The notes below the pieces were generated by a model, which made no database searches, was not told the DNA's origin, and saw nothing but the letters and a program-made list of their open reading frames with translations. This document shows positions 1 to 7,206 of a stretch of 29,661 bases of DNA, piece after piece. Every line of letters begins with the position of its first letter. Position 1 is the stretch's first letter. The stretch is from Caldilineaceae bacterium (GTDB lineage Bacteria > Chloroflexota > Anaerolineae > Caldilineales > Caldilineaceae): positions 1 through 29,661 of the forward strand of contig JAPKMW010000122.1 of NCBI GenBank assembly GCA_026645575.1, in the 5' to 3' direction. The translations under genes and the position numbers were made by a program.

Positions 1-101
1 GTCCTCAAAAACAAGACACCTTTTGACTCTAATTATGGCCAGCCGCCACTGCCCGCAACGTAGTATCTGTCAGGTGTGTGCGTCTCCAATGTCAACAGAA
101 C

Positions 102-422
102 CTAGGAAACAGCGTGAACGGCCTGCGGCGGACGGAATGGCTGAATTGCGTCCAGCGTACTTGATGCCTCTTGACGCGCCACATCCAGTTCATAGAGCTT
201 CTGTAAATTGAGCCAGTATTCTGCGCTTGTGTTGAAGAATTTACCCAGCCGGAGGGCTGTATCCGCCGTAAGGTTGCGCTTGCCGTGGATGATCTGATAG
301 ATGCGATTATCGGCTACATCAATACGGCGCGCTAACTCTACCGCGGTCATACCGATTTCAGCCAACTCTTCGGCCAGAATTTCCCCCGGATGGATCGGTT
401 CTCTCCAGTCAGTCGTCGTCAT
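102..422 (-). CDS. higA: HigA-type antitoxin (XRE family)
   Basis: This 106-residue protein is the antitoxin half of a type II toxin-antitoxin pair. It would bind and neutralise the HigB toxin just upstream and repress their shared promoter through its helix-turn-helix. The sequence shows the family hallmark near the N-terminus (WREPIHPGEILAEEL), then an HTH (MTAVELARRIDVADNRIYQI) and the HGKRNLTADTALRLGKFF segment typical of VapI/HigA antidotes. I chose the ATG at 420-422 over an upstream in-frame start because it begins the conserved domain and follows a good GAGGAAG ribosome site. It lies 10 bp after the higB stop, so the two are cotranscribed toxin-first, the usual higBA order. Family assignment is firm; the toxin partner and autoregulation are inferred from family knowledge. 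Confidence 0.93.
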   Translation of the reverse strand: MTTTDWREPIHPGEILAEELAEIGMTAVELARRIDVADNRIYQIIHGKRNLTADTALRLGKFFNTSAEYWLNLQKLYELDVARQEASSTLDAIQPFRPPQAVHAVS

Positions 423-432
423 AGTTGCTTCC

Positions 433-708
433 TCAATGATAATCAACAATCTCAACATCATAGGGACCATCATCCCACCGAAAACAGATCCGCCACTGAT
501 CATTGATCCGAATACTATATTGACCCAAACGGTCGCCTTGCAAAGCCTCAAAGTGATTGCTGGGCGGTTCGACTAAATCGCCCAACTGAGTGGCGGCATC
601 TAGTCTACGTAAGCGGGTCAGCGCTTGACGCTCAATCCCTGAAAATCGCTTCACGAATTTTCGTTGATAAAGTTGCTCGGCATGCTTATCGCGAAAAGAC
701 TTGATCAT
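433..708 (-). CDS. higB: HigB-type toxin (RelE/ParE fold)
   Basis: A 91-residue toxin of the HigB/RelE superfamily; family members cut mRNA on the ribosome. It begins IKSFRDKHAEQLY and ends with the diagnostic segments LGQYSIRINDQWRICFRW and DVEIVDYH, which match plasmid-maintenance killer proteins over their full length. I chose the ATG at 706-708, because the longer in-frame start at 774 adds 22 residues unlike the family. No Shine-Dalgarno sequence precedes this ATG, and a well-spaced promoter predicts a transcript starting almost on it, so translation may be leaderless. It is followed 10 bp later by the antitoxin gene. Toxin identity is strongly supported; activity is untested. Confidence 0.92.
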   Translation of the reverse strand: MIKSFRDKHAEQLYQRKFVKRFSGIERQALTRLRRLDAATQLGDLVEPPSNHFEALQGDRLGQYSIRINDQWRICFRWDDGPYDVEIVDYH

Positions 709-714
709 GAAGCA

Positions 715-749
715 ATCGTAGCATGAACTACGCTCTACGTCAAACGTAG
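715..749 (-). promoter_or_regulatory. higBA promoter with overlapping palindromic operator
   Basis: Read on the minus strand, TTGACG (738-743) is followed after exactly 17 bp by TACGAT (715-720), a good sigma-70-type pair. The -35 box sits inside the palindrome CTACGT-TTG-ACGTAG (735-749), well placed as the operator for HigA autorepression. The predicted transcription start falls within a few bases of the higB ATG at 708. Confidence 0.55.
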
Positions 750-793
750 TCGTACTTGCACAACCGGTAAACATAGGTAAACGTGACCATTGT

Positions 794-814
794 TACGTAG
801 GGACGCCTACCGTA
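794..814. repeat. Short GC-rich hairpin
   Basis: TACGTAGG, loop GACG, then CCTAC-C-GTA forms an 8-bp stem with one bulged C. It resembles in style the CGTAG-bearing hairpins at 2138-2206 and 6916-6959 and may be a degenerate member of the same dispersed set. Confidence 0.3.
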
Positions 815-831
815 CAAAACCCCAAGGCTTG

Positions 832-875
832 GTATCATCGCATTATTGACCGAACGGTCAATAATGCGATGATAC
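832..875. promoter_or_regulatory. 44-bp inverted repeat, probable TetR operator
   Basis: Two perfect 21-nt arms (832-852 and 855-875) flank a central AA. The core, ATTGACCGAACGGTCAAT, has the size and symmetry of a TetR-family operator and lies 40 bp before the tetR-type gene at 916. A candidate -35 (TTGACC, 846-851) lies inside the left arm, so bound repressor would block the promoter. Arms this long exceed what one dimer needs, so two dimers could bind side by side. The palindrome is seen directly; its role is inferred. Confidence 0.7.
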
Positions 876-915
876 TGGCTATCGATGATTTTGTTGACGC
901 TGTAAAGGCAGAGCG

Positions 916-1497
916 ATGGCGCGCCCCATTGAGTTTGACCGGCAAACGGCCATTGACCAGGCGATGAAGCTATTTTGGCGTAACGGCTATGCCGCGACAT
1001 CGATTCAGGATTTATTGACAGCCACGGATCTGAATCGCGGCAGCCTCTACGCCGCCTTTGGCAGCAAACGCCAACTTTTTCTCGAAGCCTTAACCACCTA
1101 TAGCCGCCGTCGCGTGACCAAGATCCAGACCATGATGGCGACTGCGGCATCACCGCTGGCCGCCATTGCGACCGTTTTTCAAGATTTGGTGGAAGAAAGC
1201 GTCCATGATCAAGAGGGCTACAGTTGTTTGCTGGTCAACACGATCTTGGAAATGAGCGCCCATGACCAAGAGGTGATTCAGATCACGGCGGCGATGATGG
1301 CGGAAATTGAGGCGTTGTTCTATCAAGCGTTGGTTGTCGCCCAAGCGCAAAACGCCTTAGCCATCGACAAAGATGCGCAGAGCCTGGCCCGCTTTCTGAT
1401 GACCGGCATCAGCGGTCTGCGCGTATTGGCCCAAACCAGACCGGCGCGCCCGGTGCTTGAGGATGTTGTCAAGCAGCTTTTAACCGTGCTTGTCTAA
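916..1497 (+). CDS. TetR/AcrR-family transcriptional regulator
   Basis: A 193-residue TetR-family repressor. The N-terminal DNA-binding domain is clear: FDRQTAIDQAMKLFWRNGYA, then the helix-turn-helix around SIQDLLTATDLNRGSLYAAF and the GSKRQLFLEAL segment. The remaining residues, about 60 to 193, form the variable helical ligand-binding domain, with no recognisable ligand signature beyond general likeness to regulators that sit beside CMD or oxidoreductase genes. The ATG at 916 follows AAGG. A 44-bp inverted repeat lies upstream and is the likely autoregulatory operator. The next gene, a CMD/AhpD-like protein, starts 41 bp downstream and is the probable regulated target. Inducer unknown. Confidence 0.92.
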   Translation: MARPIEFDRQTAIDQAMKLFWRNGYAATSIQDLLTATDLNRGSLYAAFGSKRQLFLEALTTYSRRRVTKIQTMMATAASPLAAIATVFQDLVEESVHDQEGYSCLLVNTILEMSAHDQEVIQITAAMMAEIEALFYQALVVAQAQNALAIDKDAQSLARFLMTGISGLRVLAQTRPARPVLEDVVKQLLTVLV

Positions 1498-1538
1498 TAC
1501 TATTCACAAGTTGAACCAGCTATACAAGGAGCAAAATC

Positions 1539-2117
1539 ATGACCGTTTCCTACGTTGAACGTGCGCAAGCAACCCCCGAAACCCTCGCTTTTTATGACAA
1601 AGCGGAAGATCGCTTTCAAATGCTCTTAAACATCTTCAAGGTCTTTGGTCATACACCGGAACTTGGCGTCGTCTTCACCGACACCGTCATGGCGATTTTG
1701 AAAGATGGCGAGTTGGATTGGATCACCAAAGAGTTGTTAATTTTGAAGGCGACCCACCGCAATGAGTGTCAGTATTGTGTGGTGCAACATGAAACTTTGT
1801 CCAAACGGCTGGGCATTGCAGAGGGGAAGATCGCCGATATCGGTGATGAGCGCTATCAAACCAGCCCCCATTTTACCGCTGGGGAAAAAGCCTTGTTGGA
1901 TTTAACGGTGCAAATCGGCGTCGATGCCAACCGCGTCTCGAAGAATCTGTGGGATCGCCTGCACCAGCACTACACCGAAGCGCAGATTGTGGAGGCCGTC
2001 TTCACCATCACCACCTATATTGCCATCAGCAAGTTTGGTGATGCCCTCGGCGTTGCATTAGAACCGGTCTTCTCCGGCATTTCACCCATTTTGCCGGTTG
2101 CCCACCATAGCCACTAG
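1539..2117 (+). CDS. Carboxymuconolactone decarboxylase / AhpD-like protein
   Basis: A 192-residue, all-helical protein of the CMD/AhpD superfamily. Residues 77-84 read CQYCVVQH, the CxxC...H active site of AhpD-type peroxidases that reduce peroxides with thiol electrons, rather than a cysteine-free true decarboxylase. Related single-domain proteins are annotated as peroxidase-related enzymes. The start follows AAGGAG at the proper distance. It lies 41 bp after the TetR gene and is probably cotranscribed with it and induced by its ligand. A 28-bp-stem repeat follows the stop and may bound the unit. The physiological substrate cannot be read from the sequence. Confidence 0.85.
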   Translation: MTVSYVERAQATPETLAFYDKAEDRFQMLLNIFKVFGHTPELGVVFTDTVMAILKDGELDWITKELLILKATHRNECQYCVVQHETLSKRLGIAEGKIADIGDERYQTSPHFTAGEKALLDLTVQIGVDANRVSKNLWDRLHQHYTEAQIVEAVFTITTYIAISKFGDALGVALEPVFSGISPILPVAHHSH

Positions 2118-2137
2118 TTTGCTGCGCCTTGGCGTTA

Positions 2138-2206
2138 ACATCGTAGGTGCGGTTTGTAACTGCACAAGTTCACCGAAAGTGCGGTTACAAACCGCATCTA
2201 CGATGT
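2138..2206. repeat. Long-stem palindromic repeat (28-bp arms)
   Basis: Left arm 2138-2165 and right arm 2179-2206 match at 26 of 28 positions around a 13-nt loop. The arms carry TCGTAGGTGCGGTTTGTAAC. There is no T-run after the stem, so it is more like a dispersed mobile palindrome than a classic terminator, although it would fold strongly in RNA between the CMD and glutaredoxin genes. A shorter hairpin of similar design is at 6916-6959. Confidence 0.75.
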
Positions 2207-2269
2207 CCTGTTTGTCAACCCCCTACGTTTCGATTAAGCCATTGCCTTTCAAAAGGAGAAGCGACGGAG

Positions 2270-2518
2270 ATGCCATTCATCGAAATTTTTTCCGGGCCAC
2301 AGTGCAGCTACTGTGCCAAGGCCAAAGCCCTCTTGCAACAAAGGGGCCTTGCTTATCAGGAATATGATGTCGCTGCCACTGCCGAGAATCTGCAAGAATT
2401 TCAACGCCGTCTGCCGCGCGTCAAATCCATTCCTCAGATTTTTATCGATCATGAGTATATCGGCAGTTACGATGACCTTGTGTTGATGGCCGCCAACGGG
2501 CAACTCCCAACGTTGTAA
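2270..2518 (+). CDS. Glutaredoxin
   Basis: An 82-residue classic glutaredoxin, a cytoplasmic thiol-disulfide oxidoreductase. The active site is CSYC (residues 12-15) after the first beta strand, followed by the cis-proline loop SIPQIFID and the C-terminal GSYDDL motif that binds the glutathione or thiol partner. Length matches GrxC-type proteins. I chose the ATG at 2270 because it starts the conserved fold and follows AAAAGGAG; the longer in-frame start at 2147 runs through the palindromic repeat and is not credible. It may be read with the upstream CMD gene, although the repeat lies between them. Many Chloroflexota lack glutathione, so the reductant could be another low-molecular-weight thiol or the Grx-TrxR fusion at 21517. 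Confidence 0.93.
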   Translation: MPFIEIFSGPQCSYCAKAKALLQQRGLAYQEYDVAATAENLQEFQRRLPRVKSIPQIFIDHEYIGSYDDLVLMAANGQLPTL

Positions 2519-2558
2519 CTACGGCTAGCCTAGGTAGTCCACTCGGATAAGGAAAAAG

Positions 2559-2587
2559 TTCAGCGATCGTAACAAGTATGCTAAAAT
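2559..2587 (+). promoter_or_regulatory. Possible promoter for the membrane protein gene at 2640
   Basis: TTCAGC (2559-2564) and TAAAAT (2582-2587) are separated by 17 bp. The -10 is good (5 of 6), the -35 weak (3 of 6). It lies 50 bp before the ATG at 2640. Confidence 0.35.
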
Positions 2588-2639
2588 AGCAGCGTGATTA
2601 GCATGACAATAACCTCAACAGCCAGGAAACTGGGAGATT

Positions 2640-3290
2640 ATGAACACACTCTACGCTGCACGTTTTACCCTTGTGATCTTTCTCGGCGCTGCCGTTTACA
2701 CCTGGTTGCAAATGCGACCGGGATTGGCGGCAGTTGGCATGGAGGCTGAACGTCAGGCTTGGCTGGCACTGCATAGCGGCCTGTGGAGCCTGGGTTGGTG
2801 GCTTTGGCTGGCGGCGATCTTTAGTTGGATGTGGTTGCTGGTCGCTCTGGCCTGGAGTTATTTGCCGGCCCATCGTCTGGCGGCCATGCTCCAATCCGGC
2901 TTGATGGTCATTGCCGCGGTCTTGGCGATTGCCGGCGTGACTGTGTGGATGGCGGTGTTACCGGCGGCAGGGCAGCTTGGAGGCGCCGCAGTCGGCGCCG
3001 GCGAAACGCTGGCGCCCCTTGTTGATCTGCTGGCAATGAGTTTGGTCAGCGCCGGTTGTTTTATGGGGGGCCTGGTGACAAGCTGGATCGCCTGGGATTT
3101 AATCCGCCAGAAGGCGCTGACCCGTTTCTGGCTGTGGCTGCTGGTGCTGGCCGGCCTGGCCCTGGCGCCGGCGCCGTTTCTCGCTCTCCATCCCTACCCA
3201 TTGGCTGCCGCCCTCGGCTTTTGGCTTGTGAGCAATCTATGGCTGGCGACCCGTCAACGCTTGCCCAGCCCCTTTTCAGAGTGGCCTTAA
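2640..3290 (+). CDS. Polytopic membrane protein of unknown function
   Basis: I do not recognise a family. The 216-residue protein is very hydrophobic, rich in Trp, Leu and Ala, with about six predicted membrane helices: residues 5-23, 45-70, 80-108, 125-150, 160-178 and 183-203. There are no obvious metal-binding or catalytic motifs. The ATG follows GGGAG at a usable distance. It stands alone on this strand: the gene to its right is convergent, with only 7 bp between the two stop codons, which leaves no room for a separate terminator. The general shape, a short four-to-six-helix protein with a loop ending LAALHSG-like, resembles many uncharacterised Chloroflexota membrane proteins; no function can be stated. 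Confidence 0.75.
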   Translation: MNTLYAARFTLVIFLGAAVYTWLQMRPGLAAVGMEAERQAWLALHSGLWSLGWWLWLAAIFSWMWLLVALAWSYLPAHRLAAMLQSGLMVIAAVLAIAGVTVWMAVLPAAGQLGGAAVGAGETLAPLVDLLAMSLVSAGCFMGGLVTSWIAWDLIRQKALTRFWLWLLVLAGLALAPAPFLALHPYPLAAALGFWLVSNLWLATRQRLPSPFSEWP

Positions 3291-3297
3291 CCCAAAC

Positions 3298-5124
3298 CTA
3301 ATTTTCAGCGCTTGCCACGGGGCTACGCTGCGGGACTTCGGTGTCCGGCCCCACTAGATAAACCGCGCGCCACGGCTGATAATGGCTGGTGATGGTGTCG
3401 GTGCGGGTGACGCCATTCTCGACAATGGTACGGGTCACGGCAACCTGCATCCCCGGTTTTTCCCACTCCACCTGGCGAATCTGCCCTGGCGCCAATGCTT
3501 CATCGACGCGATACTCCGGCGCCGGCGGTTGGCTGACCCCGGTCTGCACCGGTTCACTGAGCGTAACCTGGCGATTGGGCTTTGTGCCATAGAAATTGAA
3601 GGTCATCAGGCCGCGGCTGTAATCCACCACCGGTTCGATCAAGAGATAGCTGTCGTTATCATTGCGGAAACGAAAATCCACCGTCGGTGTGTAGATGGTC
3701 GCATCCAGCCCCGGTTCGCCATACCAATCGACGATATAACCGTGGTTGTACCGCTCGACAATGGAAAAGCCGGCGTTGTAGGCGGCGCGAAAAACAGTCG
3801 TGCTGACCTGGCAGACACCCCCGCCGATACCGACCACTGTCTGATCGCCCCAAATCACCAGCGAATCTTCAAAGCCATTGGCTGCGCTAACATCCCCGAC
3901 CGTGTCGTTAAAACTGAAAATCCCGCCCGGCGGAATCACAATGCCTTCAAATTTCGCCGCAGCCACCTCAATATTGTGAACGCGTTCGGCGCTGCTGCCT
4001 TGAAAATAGGTCGTCGCGCTCGCTACCAATTCACGAATGCCCATGTCGGCGAGGCGACTGCTGTCAACGGCAGGCTGTACAGTGGTAATGACCAACTCAC
4101 TCTGGGTTTGTCCAGCGGTGACGGCAGCCTGCATGGCGGCGATGGTGGCCGCAATGTCCAACCGTCGTCCGGACAGGCTCGCTTGCAGGACGGTCACGCT
4201 TTGGCGCTGGTCATCAAAGCGGAGTCGTGCATCATGCGCCGGTTGGTCAATTTGTTGCGCCCAGTTGGTCAAGAACGGGCGGAGCGCTTCCGCCTGCAAG
4301 CGTGACGGAGCGTCGGCGGACAGCAGATCGCGCCACTGCACCGGATCGATGGCAAAGTGCAAGCCCAATGCGGGATTCTGCAAGCGAAACGGGGGCGCGC
4401 CTTGCGTAGTGGCCGGCCAGGTCGGCGCAGCGACAGAAACCGGCGTCGTTGGCGGCGCTTCCGCAACAACCACAAGCGGCGCCTGGAACGCCCATCCGGC
4501 TGGGTAACTTTGCAGCGCAGCCTGCACATTCGCCACGGTCGCCGCCACATCGACCGTCAGCGCGCTTTGCGCAGGGATGGTCAAACCGCCGATGTGCGCC
4601 GGCGGCTTGGCCGGCTGTTGGATCTCAGCCGCAATGCGCGTAATGGCGTCCTGTAATTGCGCGAGATTCAACGTCAGTTCCGGGGTTAGCTCACGCTGCC
4701 CGAAGCCAATCAACAGTTGTTCGGCCAGCCGTGTGGCAAGATCACCGCGCCGTCCCAGCAGATAGGCTTGGTTGACAACCGCCTGCCAATCCACCGTCTG
4801 CCACAGTTGCTCCGGCGGCGCCGACCAGCGGCGATCTCCCCAGGTGAGTTGGAGCGACGGCAAGGCGTGCGGCGGCGCTTCCCGGGTGAGTTTTTCAAGG
4901 GCGGCGGCACGGGTCAACCCGCCAATCGGCACACCGGCCACCTGCACGCCACTGTAGATGCGCAACTGATGGCCCAGTTGCCAACCGGCGGTCAGCAAGA
5001 GCAACGTACAGAGCAGCAGCACCGTAAAGAGGACGGCAAAATCGTTCCCATTCCGCCGAAGCCGTTTGGTCGTTGTGGGTGGAGCGCGGAGTGGTGTGCG
5101 CAGCGGGCTGTAGGTTGATTGCAT
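3298..5124 (-). CDS. VanW family protein with YoaR-like (PG-binding-4) repeats
   Basis: A 608-residue membrane-anchored extracytoplasmic protein. A basic N-terminus precedes one transmembrane helix (about 30-50). About residues 55-370 hold two YoaR-like putative peptidoglycan-binding domains, separated by Pro/Ala-rich stretches. The VanW domain follows (about 380-510), with the hallmark segments PPGGIFSFNDTVG and GIGGGVCQVSTTVF and a downstream ERYNHG. The C-terminus (about 540-590) resembles a G5-type adhesive domain (VAVTRTIVENGVTRTDTITS). VanW proteins occur beside vancomycin-resistance genes, but most, like this one, are cell-surface proteins of unknown action. I chose the ATG at 5122-5124, which has AGGA upstream, over a GTG at 5154 that would overlap ccdA. 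It follows ccdA by 10 bp, so an operon is likely. Confidence 0.88.
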   Translation of the reverse strand: MQSTYSPLRTPLRAPPTTTKRLRRNGNDFAVLFTVLLLCTLLLLTAGWQLGHQLRIYSGVQVAGVPIGGLTRAAALEKLTREAPPHALPSLQLTWGDRRWSAPPEQLWQTVDWQAVVNQAYLLGRRGDLATRLAEQLLIGFGQRELTPELTLNLAQLQDAITRIAAEIQQPAKPPAHIGGLTIPAQSALTVDVAATVANVQAALQSYPAGWAFQAPLVVVAEAPPTTPVSVAAPTWPATTQGAPPFRLQNPALGLHFAIDPVQWRDLLSADAPSRLQAEALRPFLTNWAQQIDQPAHDARLRFDDQRQSVTVLQASLSGRRLDIAATIAAMQAAVTAGQTQSELVITTVQPAVDSSRLADMGIRELVASATTYFQGSSAERVHNIEVAAAKFEGIVIPPGGIFSFNDTVGDVSAANGFEDSLVIWGDQTVVGIGGGVCQVSTTVFRAAYNAGFSIVERYNHGYIVDWYGEPGLDATIYTPTVDFRFRNDNDSYLLIEPVVDYSRGLMTFNFYGTKPNRQVTLSEPVQTGVSQPPAPEYRVDEALAPGQIRQVEWEKPGMQVAVTRTIVENGVTRTDTITSHYQPWRAVYLVGPDTEVPQRSPVASAEN

Positions 5125-5134
5125 GAGTTTTGTC

Positions 5135-6088
5135 CTAGGCGGAACGGTTGCCACTGTTGAGCGCTGCGCCGCTCAAATAGCCGATATAGGCCGGCACCAT
5201 GGGCAGGACACAAGGGCTAATAAAGCTGATAATGCCGGCAAAGAAGGCTAGGGGCGCGGCACTGAGCAAACTCAGGCTGATGAGATCGCCATAGGTGCCG
5301 GTCACTTGCCCCAACCACTCCTCCATCTCAATCGACCAATCGGTGATGAACGCGAATTGGCCGCTGATCGTCACCAGACTGCCCGACCAGAGCAGATAGG
5401 CGACATAAAAGAGAAAGAGGCCACTGATGATGCTGACGACGTTGGCATGACGATTGATCCGCCGCAGAAAGCCGGTCATCCGGCTAAAGGCGGCGCCGGT
5501 AATCAGAAAGGGCAGACCCAAGCCTATGCTATAGACGGCCAGCAGCAGCGCCCCCTGCGTCGCCGTCGCCGTGTCACCGGCCAGAAAGAGAATGCTGCCC
5601 AGGATCGGCCCGATACAGGGCACCCAGCCCGCGCTGAAACTGACCCCCAAGAGCGCGCTGCTGAGATAGCCCCACCGGCGGTTTACCTGGTGCATGGCGG
5701 TCAGGCGCTTTTCGGTGTAGAGCAGCGTGTTGAAAAAGTCCAACACCTTGACCAATGCCGCCACTGCGCCATTGCGTTCGGTGTATCCCTGCCCGTTCAG
5801 CCAATCCACCAGCCAGCGAAACACGCCCAATGTGACCAACCCAAAGATCACCAACAAGATGGCGCCGACGTTTTGCAACATAGGGAGATAGCTATTCAAG
5901 TTCTGCCCAATCAAGCCCGCCGCCGATCCAATCAAGGTAAAGACGACAGTAAAACCGATGACAAAGGTCAGCGCGTGCAAAAAGACCGCCAGCCGACTGC
6001 TGCCGCTACCATCCCCCGTTGAACCGGCGCGCCGCTTGTCGCTCCTCTTTGCTTGCGGCAACCGTTCCGCTCCTGCCACTTCGGTCAT
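5135..6088 (-). CDS. ccdA: CcdA-family thiol-disulfide transporter, apparently circularly permuted
   Basis: A 317-residue integral membrane protein of the CcdA/DsbD-beta family, which passes electrons from cytoplasmic thioredoxin to extracytoplasmic thiol proteins for cytochrome c maturation and related tasks. Both family cysteine motifs are present, but in the wrong order: GWVPCIGPILG (Cys158) in the middle and SPCVLPMVPAYIGYLSG (Cys293) at the extreme C-terminus. In ordinary CcdA the SPCVLP helix is the first helix. Here the protein starts with a charged linker (1-31) and the helix that normally comes second (RLAVFLHALTFVIGFTVVF), and the usual first helix has moved to the end. The start is secure: AAAGGAG lies just before the ATG at 6088. 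The order is seen directly; retained function is inferred. It lies between the DedA-type gene and VanW. Confidence 0.9.
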   Translation of the reverse strand: MTEVAGAERLPQAKRSDKRRAGSTGDGSGSSRLAVFLHALTFVIGFTVVFTLIGSAAGLIGQNLNSYLPMLQNVGAILLVIFGLVTLGVFRWLVDWLNGQGYTERNGAVAALVKVLDFFNTLLYTEKRLTAMHQVNRRWGYLSSALLGVSFSAGWVPCIGPILGSILFLAGDTATATQGALLLAVYSIGLGLPFLITGAAFSRMTGFLRRINRHANVVSIISGLFLFYVAYLLWSGSLVTISGQFAFITDWSIEMEEWLGQVTGTYGDLISLSLLSAAPLAFFAGIISFISPCVLPMVPAYIGYLSGAALNSGNRSA

Positions 6089-6102
6089 AACTCACTTCTC
6101 CT

Positions 6103-6180
6103 TTATTCTGCCGTCACCTGGACGCCGCGCCAAAAGGCGACATAATCCTTAAATTGAGGTAGTTCCCGATCCGTCAGGAT
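6103..6180 (-). pseudogene. Possible C-terminal remnant of a c-type cytochrome
   Basis: Just before the ccdA ribosome site, one minus-strand frame ends in TAA (6103-6105) and reads LTDRELPQFKDYVAFWRG. This resembles the last helix of class I cytochromes c (LTDxELxxLxxYVxxLR). There is no heme motif, and the frame runs into the tail of the DedA-type gene in another phase. It may be a leftover gene end or chance. Confidence 0.2.
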
Positions 6181-6886
6181 GATAACAATCAGCAGACAAG
6201 GATTTTTCGCGTATCCAGCACGTAATTGTCTCCCGATAGTATGTAAAGAGTACCAAGGGTGCAACCAGGATCGCCGTCAACAGGGCCAATTGCCACCACT
6301 GTAACTGAAACGCGCCTGCGCCCAACGCCGTTGTCACAAAGGCCTGGGGAACGCGTGTAAGCACAGACAAGAGGGCAATCTTCCTAAAGCGAACATGCGA
6401 GAGTCCAGCCAAATAGTAAGGCATATCCCCGATTGGTGACAACAGGATTACCCCCCACACCAGGGTGCTGTCACTATGAATGAGATCCTCCCAGCGTTCC
6501 AACTGTTTTCGTCCAATCATGCGGATCACCAATGGGCGACCAAAGTGGCGCGCCAGCCACATGGCGAGCATGCTGCCGGCGAGTAGCCCAATCGAACTCC
6601 AGATCCCACCCCAGAGAAAGCCATACAGTAAACCGGCGACCAGGTAGACTGCATAGCCGGGAATGGGCGCAACCACCATTTGCAAAATATTGATCGCGAT
6701 CAGCGCCGGCGGTCCCCACCATCCCAATTGGTCCGCAAATAACTGTAGCGCAGCCGTATCCTGCGTAAAGCTACGGATTTCTGCCCAGAAATACCAGAGC
6801 AACCAGAGTCCCACCCCACCAACCGCCAGCAACACAATGGTATGCAGTAGTCGTACTCGATCAGTAGGTGTTTGGTTCGGTTGCAT
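6149..6886 (-). CDS. TVP38/TMEM64 (DedA/VTT-domain) membrane protein
   Basis: A 245-residue membrane protein of the VTT/SNARE-associated (DedA, TVP38/TMEM64) superfamily, whose members act as membrane transporters or lipid scramblases; the individual role is unknown. Visible hallmarks are QMVVAPIPGYAVYLVAGLLYG (re-entrant loop with the conserved Pro and Gly), GSMLAMWLARHFGRP, and the second re-entrant segment SPIGDMPYYLAGLSHVRF. An N-terminal helix (15-32) and C-terminal helices (175-230) complete the fold. The ATG at 6886 has GGAGAGG upstream. The last 20 residues are hydrophilic, look unlike the family, and overlap the possible cytochrome remnant in another frame, so the gene end may have been altered by a local rearrangement. 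It is first in a minus-strand series with ccdA and VanW. Confidence 0.88.
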   Translation of the reverse strand: MQPNQTPTDRVRLLHTIVLLAVGGVGLWLLWYFWAEIRSFTQDTAALQLFADQLGWWGPPALIAINILQMVVAPIPGYAVYLVAGLLYGFLWGGIWSSIGLLAGSMLAMWLARHFGRPLVIRMIGRKQLERWEDLIHSDSTLVWGVILLSPIGDMPYYLAGLSHVRFRKIALLSVLTRVPQAFVTTALGAGAFQLQWWQLALLTAILVAPLVLFTYYRETITCWIREKSLSADCYHPDGSGTTSI

Positions 6887-7206
6887 GATGATTCCTCTCC
6901 AGAACGTAACGTGAAGCGTAGCGGGCTGCCGCCGTTTGATATGTAACAGCCCCTACGTTGGATCGCTTTGCTTAGGATATTCTCATTTTGTCGATTTTAT
7001 CGTAGCGCGTGTAGGTGCGCTTACGCTCTTCCCCTGTCACCTTAGGTAAACTGCTGATTAGTCGATGGCAGCATTGCGGTCGGTGTCGGTCGCGCAGATG
7101 GCGTTCCCGTATCTGGCAGTCGTAAGCGAAGACCGACATCTTGTCGGTGTCCTCGGTATCCAAAGCTGCATAAAACGAATTTTCGCAAAGAAGAAAGGGT
7201 TTCCCT
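6887..7206. other. Intergenic region between divergent genes
   Basis: About 320 bp between the minus-strand DedA-type gene and the plus-strand peroxiredoxin-like gene. It contains the CGTAG-type hairpin at 6916-6959 and a small perfect hairpin ACCGACA-TCT-TGTCGGT (7132-7148), 60 bp before the GTG start, which could be an operator. I see no convincing promoter boxes and no convincing gene; short ORFs here lack family resemblance. Confidence 0.5.
6916..6959. repeat. CGTAG-type palindromic repeat
   Basis: CGTAG-C-GGGCTG pairs with CAGCCCCTACG around an 18-nt loop: 11 base pairs and one bulged C. The arms begin and end in CGTAG/CTACG and a TGTAAC lies by the loop, as in the larger repeat at 2138-2206, which suggests one family. 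Confidence 0.5.

Noticed and set aside
2138..2206. Intrinsic terminator after the CMD gene
   Set aside because: The stem is strong but far longer than usual and has no following T-run; it fits a dispersed palindrome better.
5306..6022. 238-codon plus-strand ORF opposite ccdA
   Set aside because: Antisense shadow of membrane-protein coding DNA; Gln/His/Asp-rich and without ribosome site.
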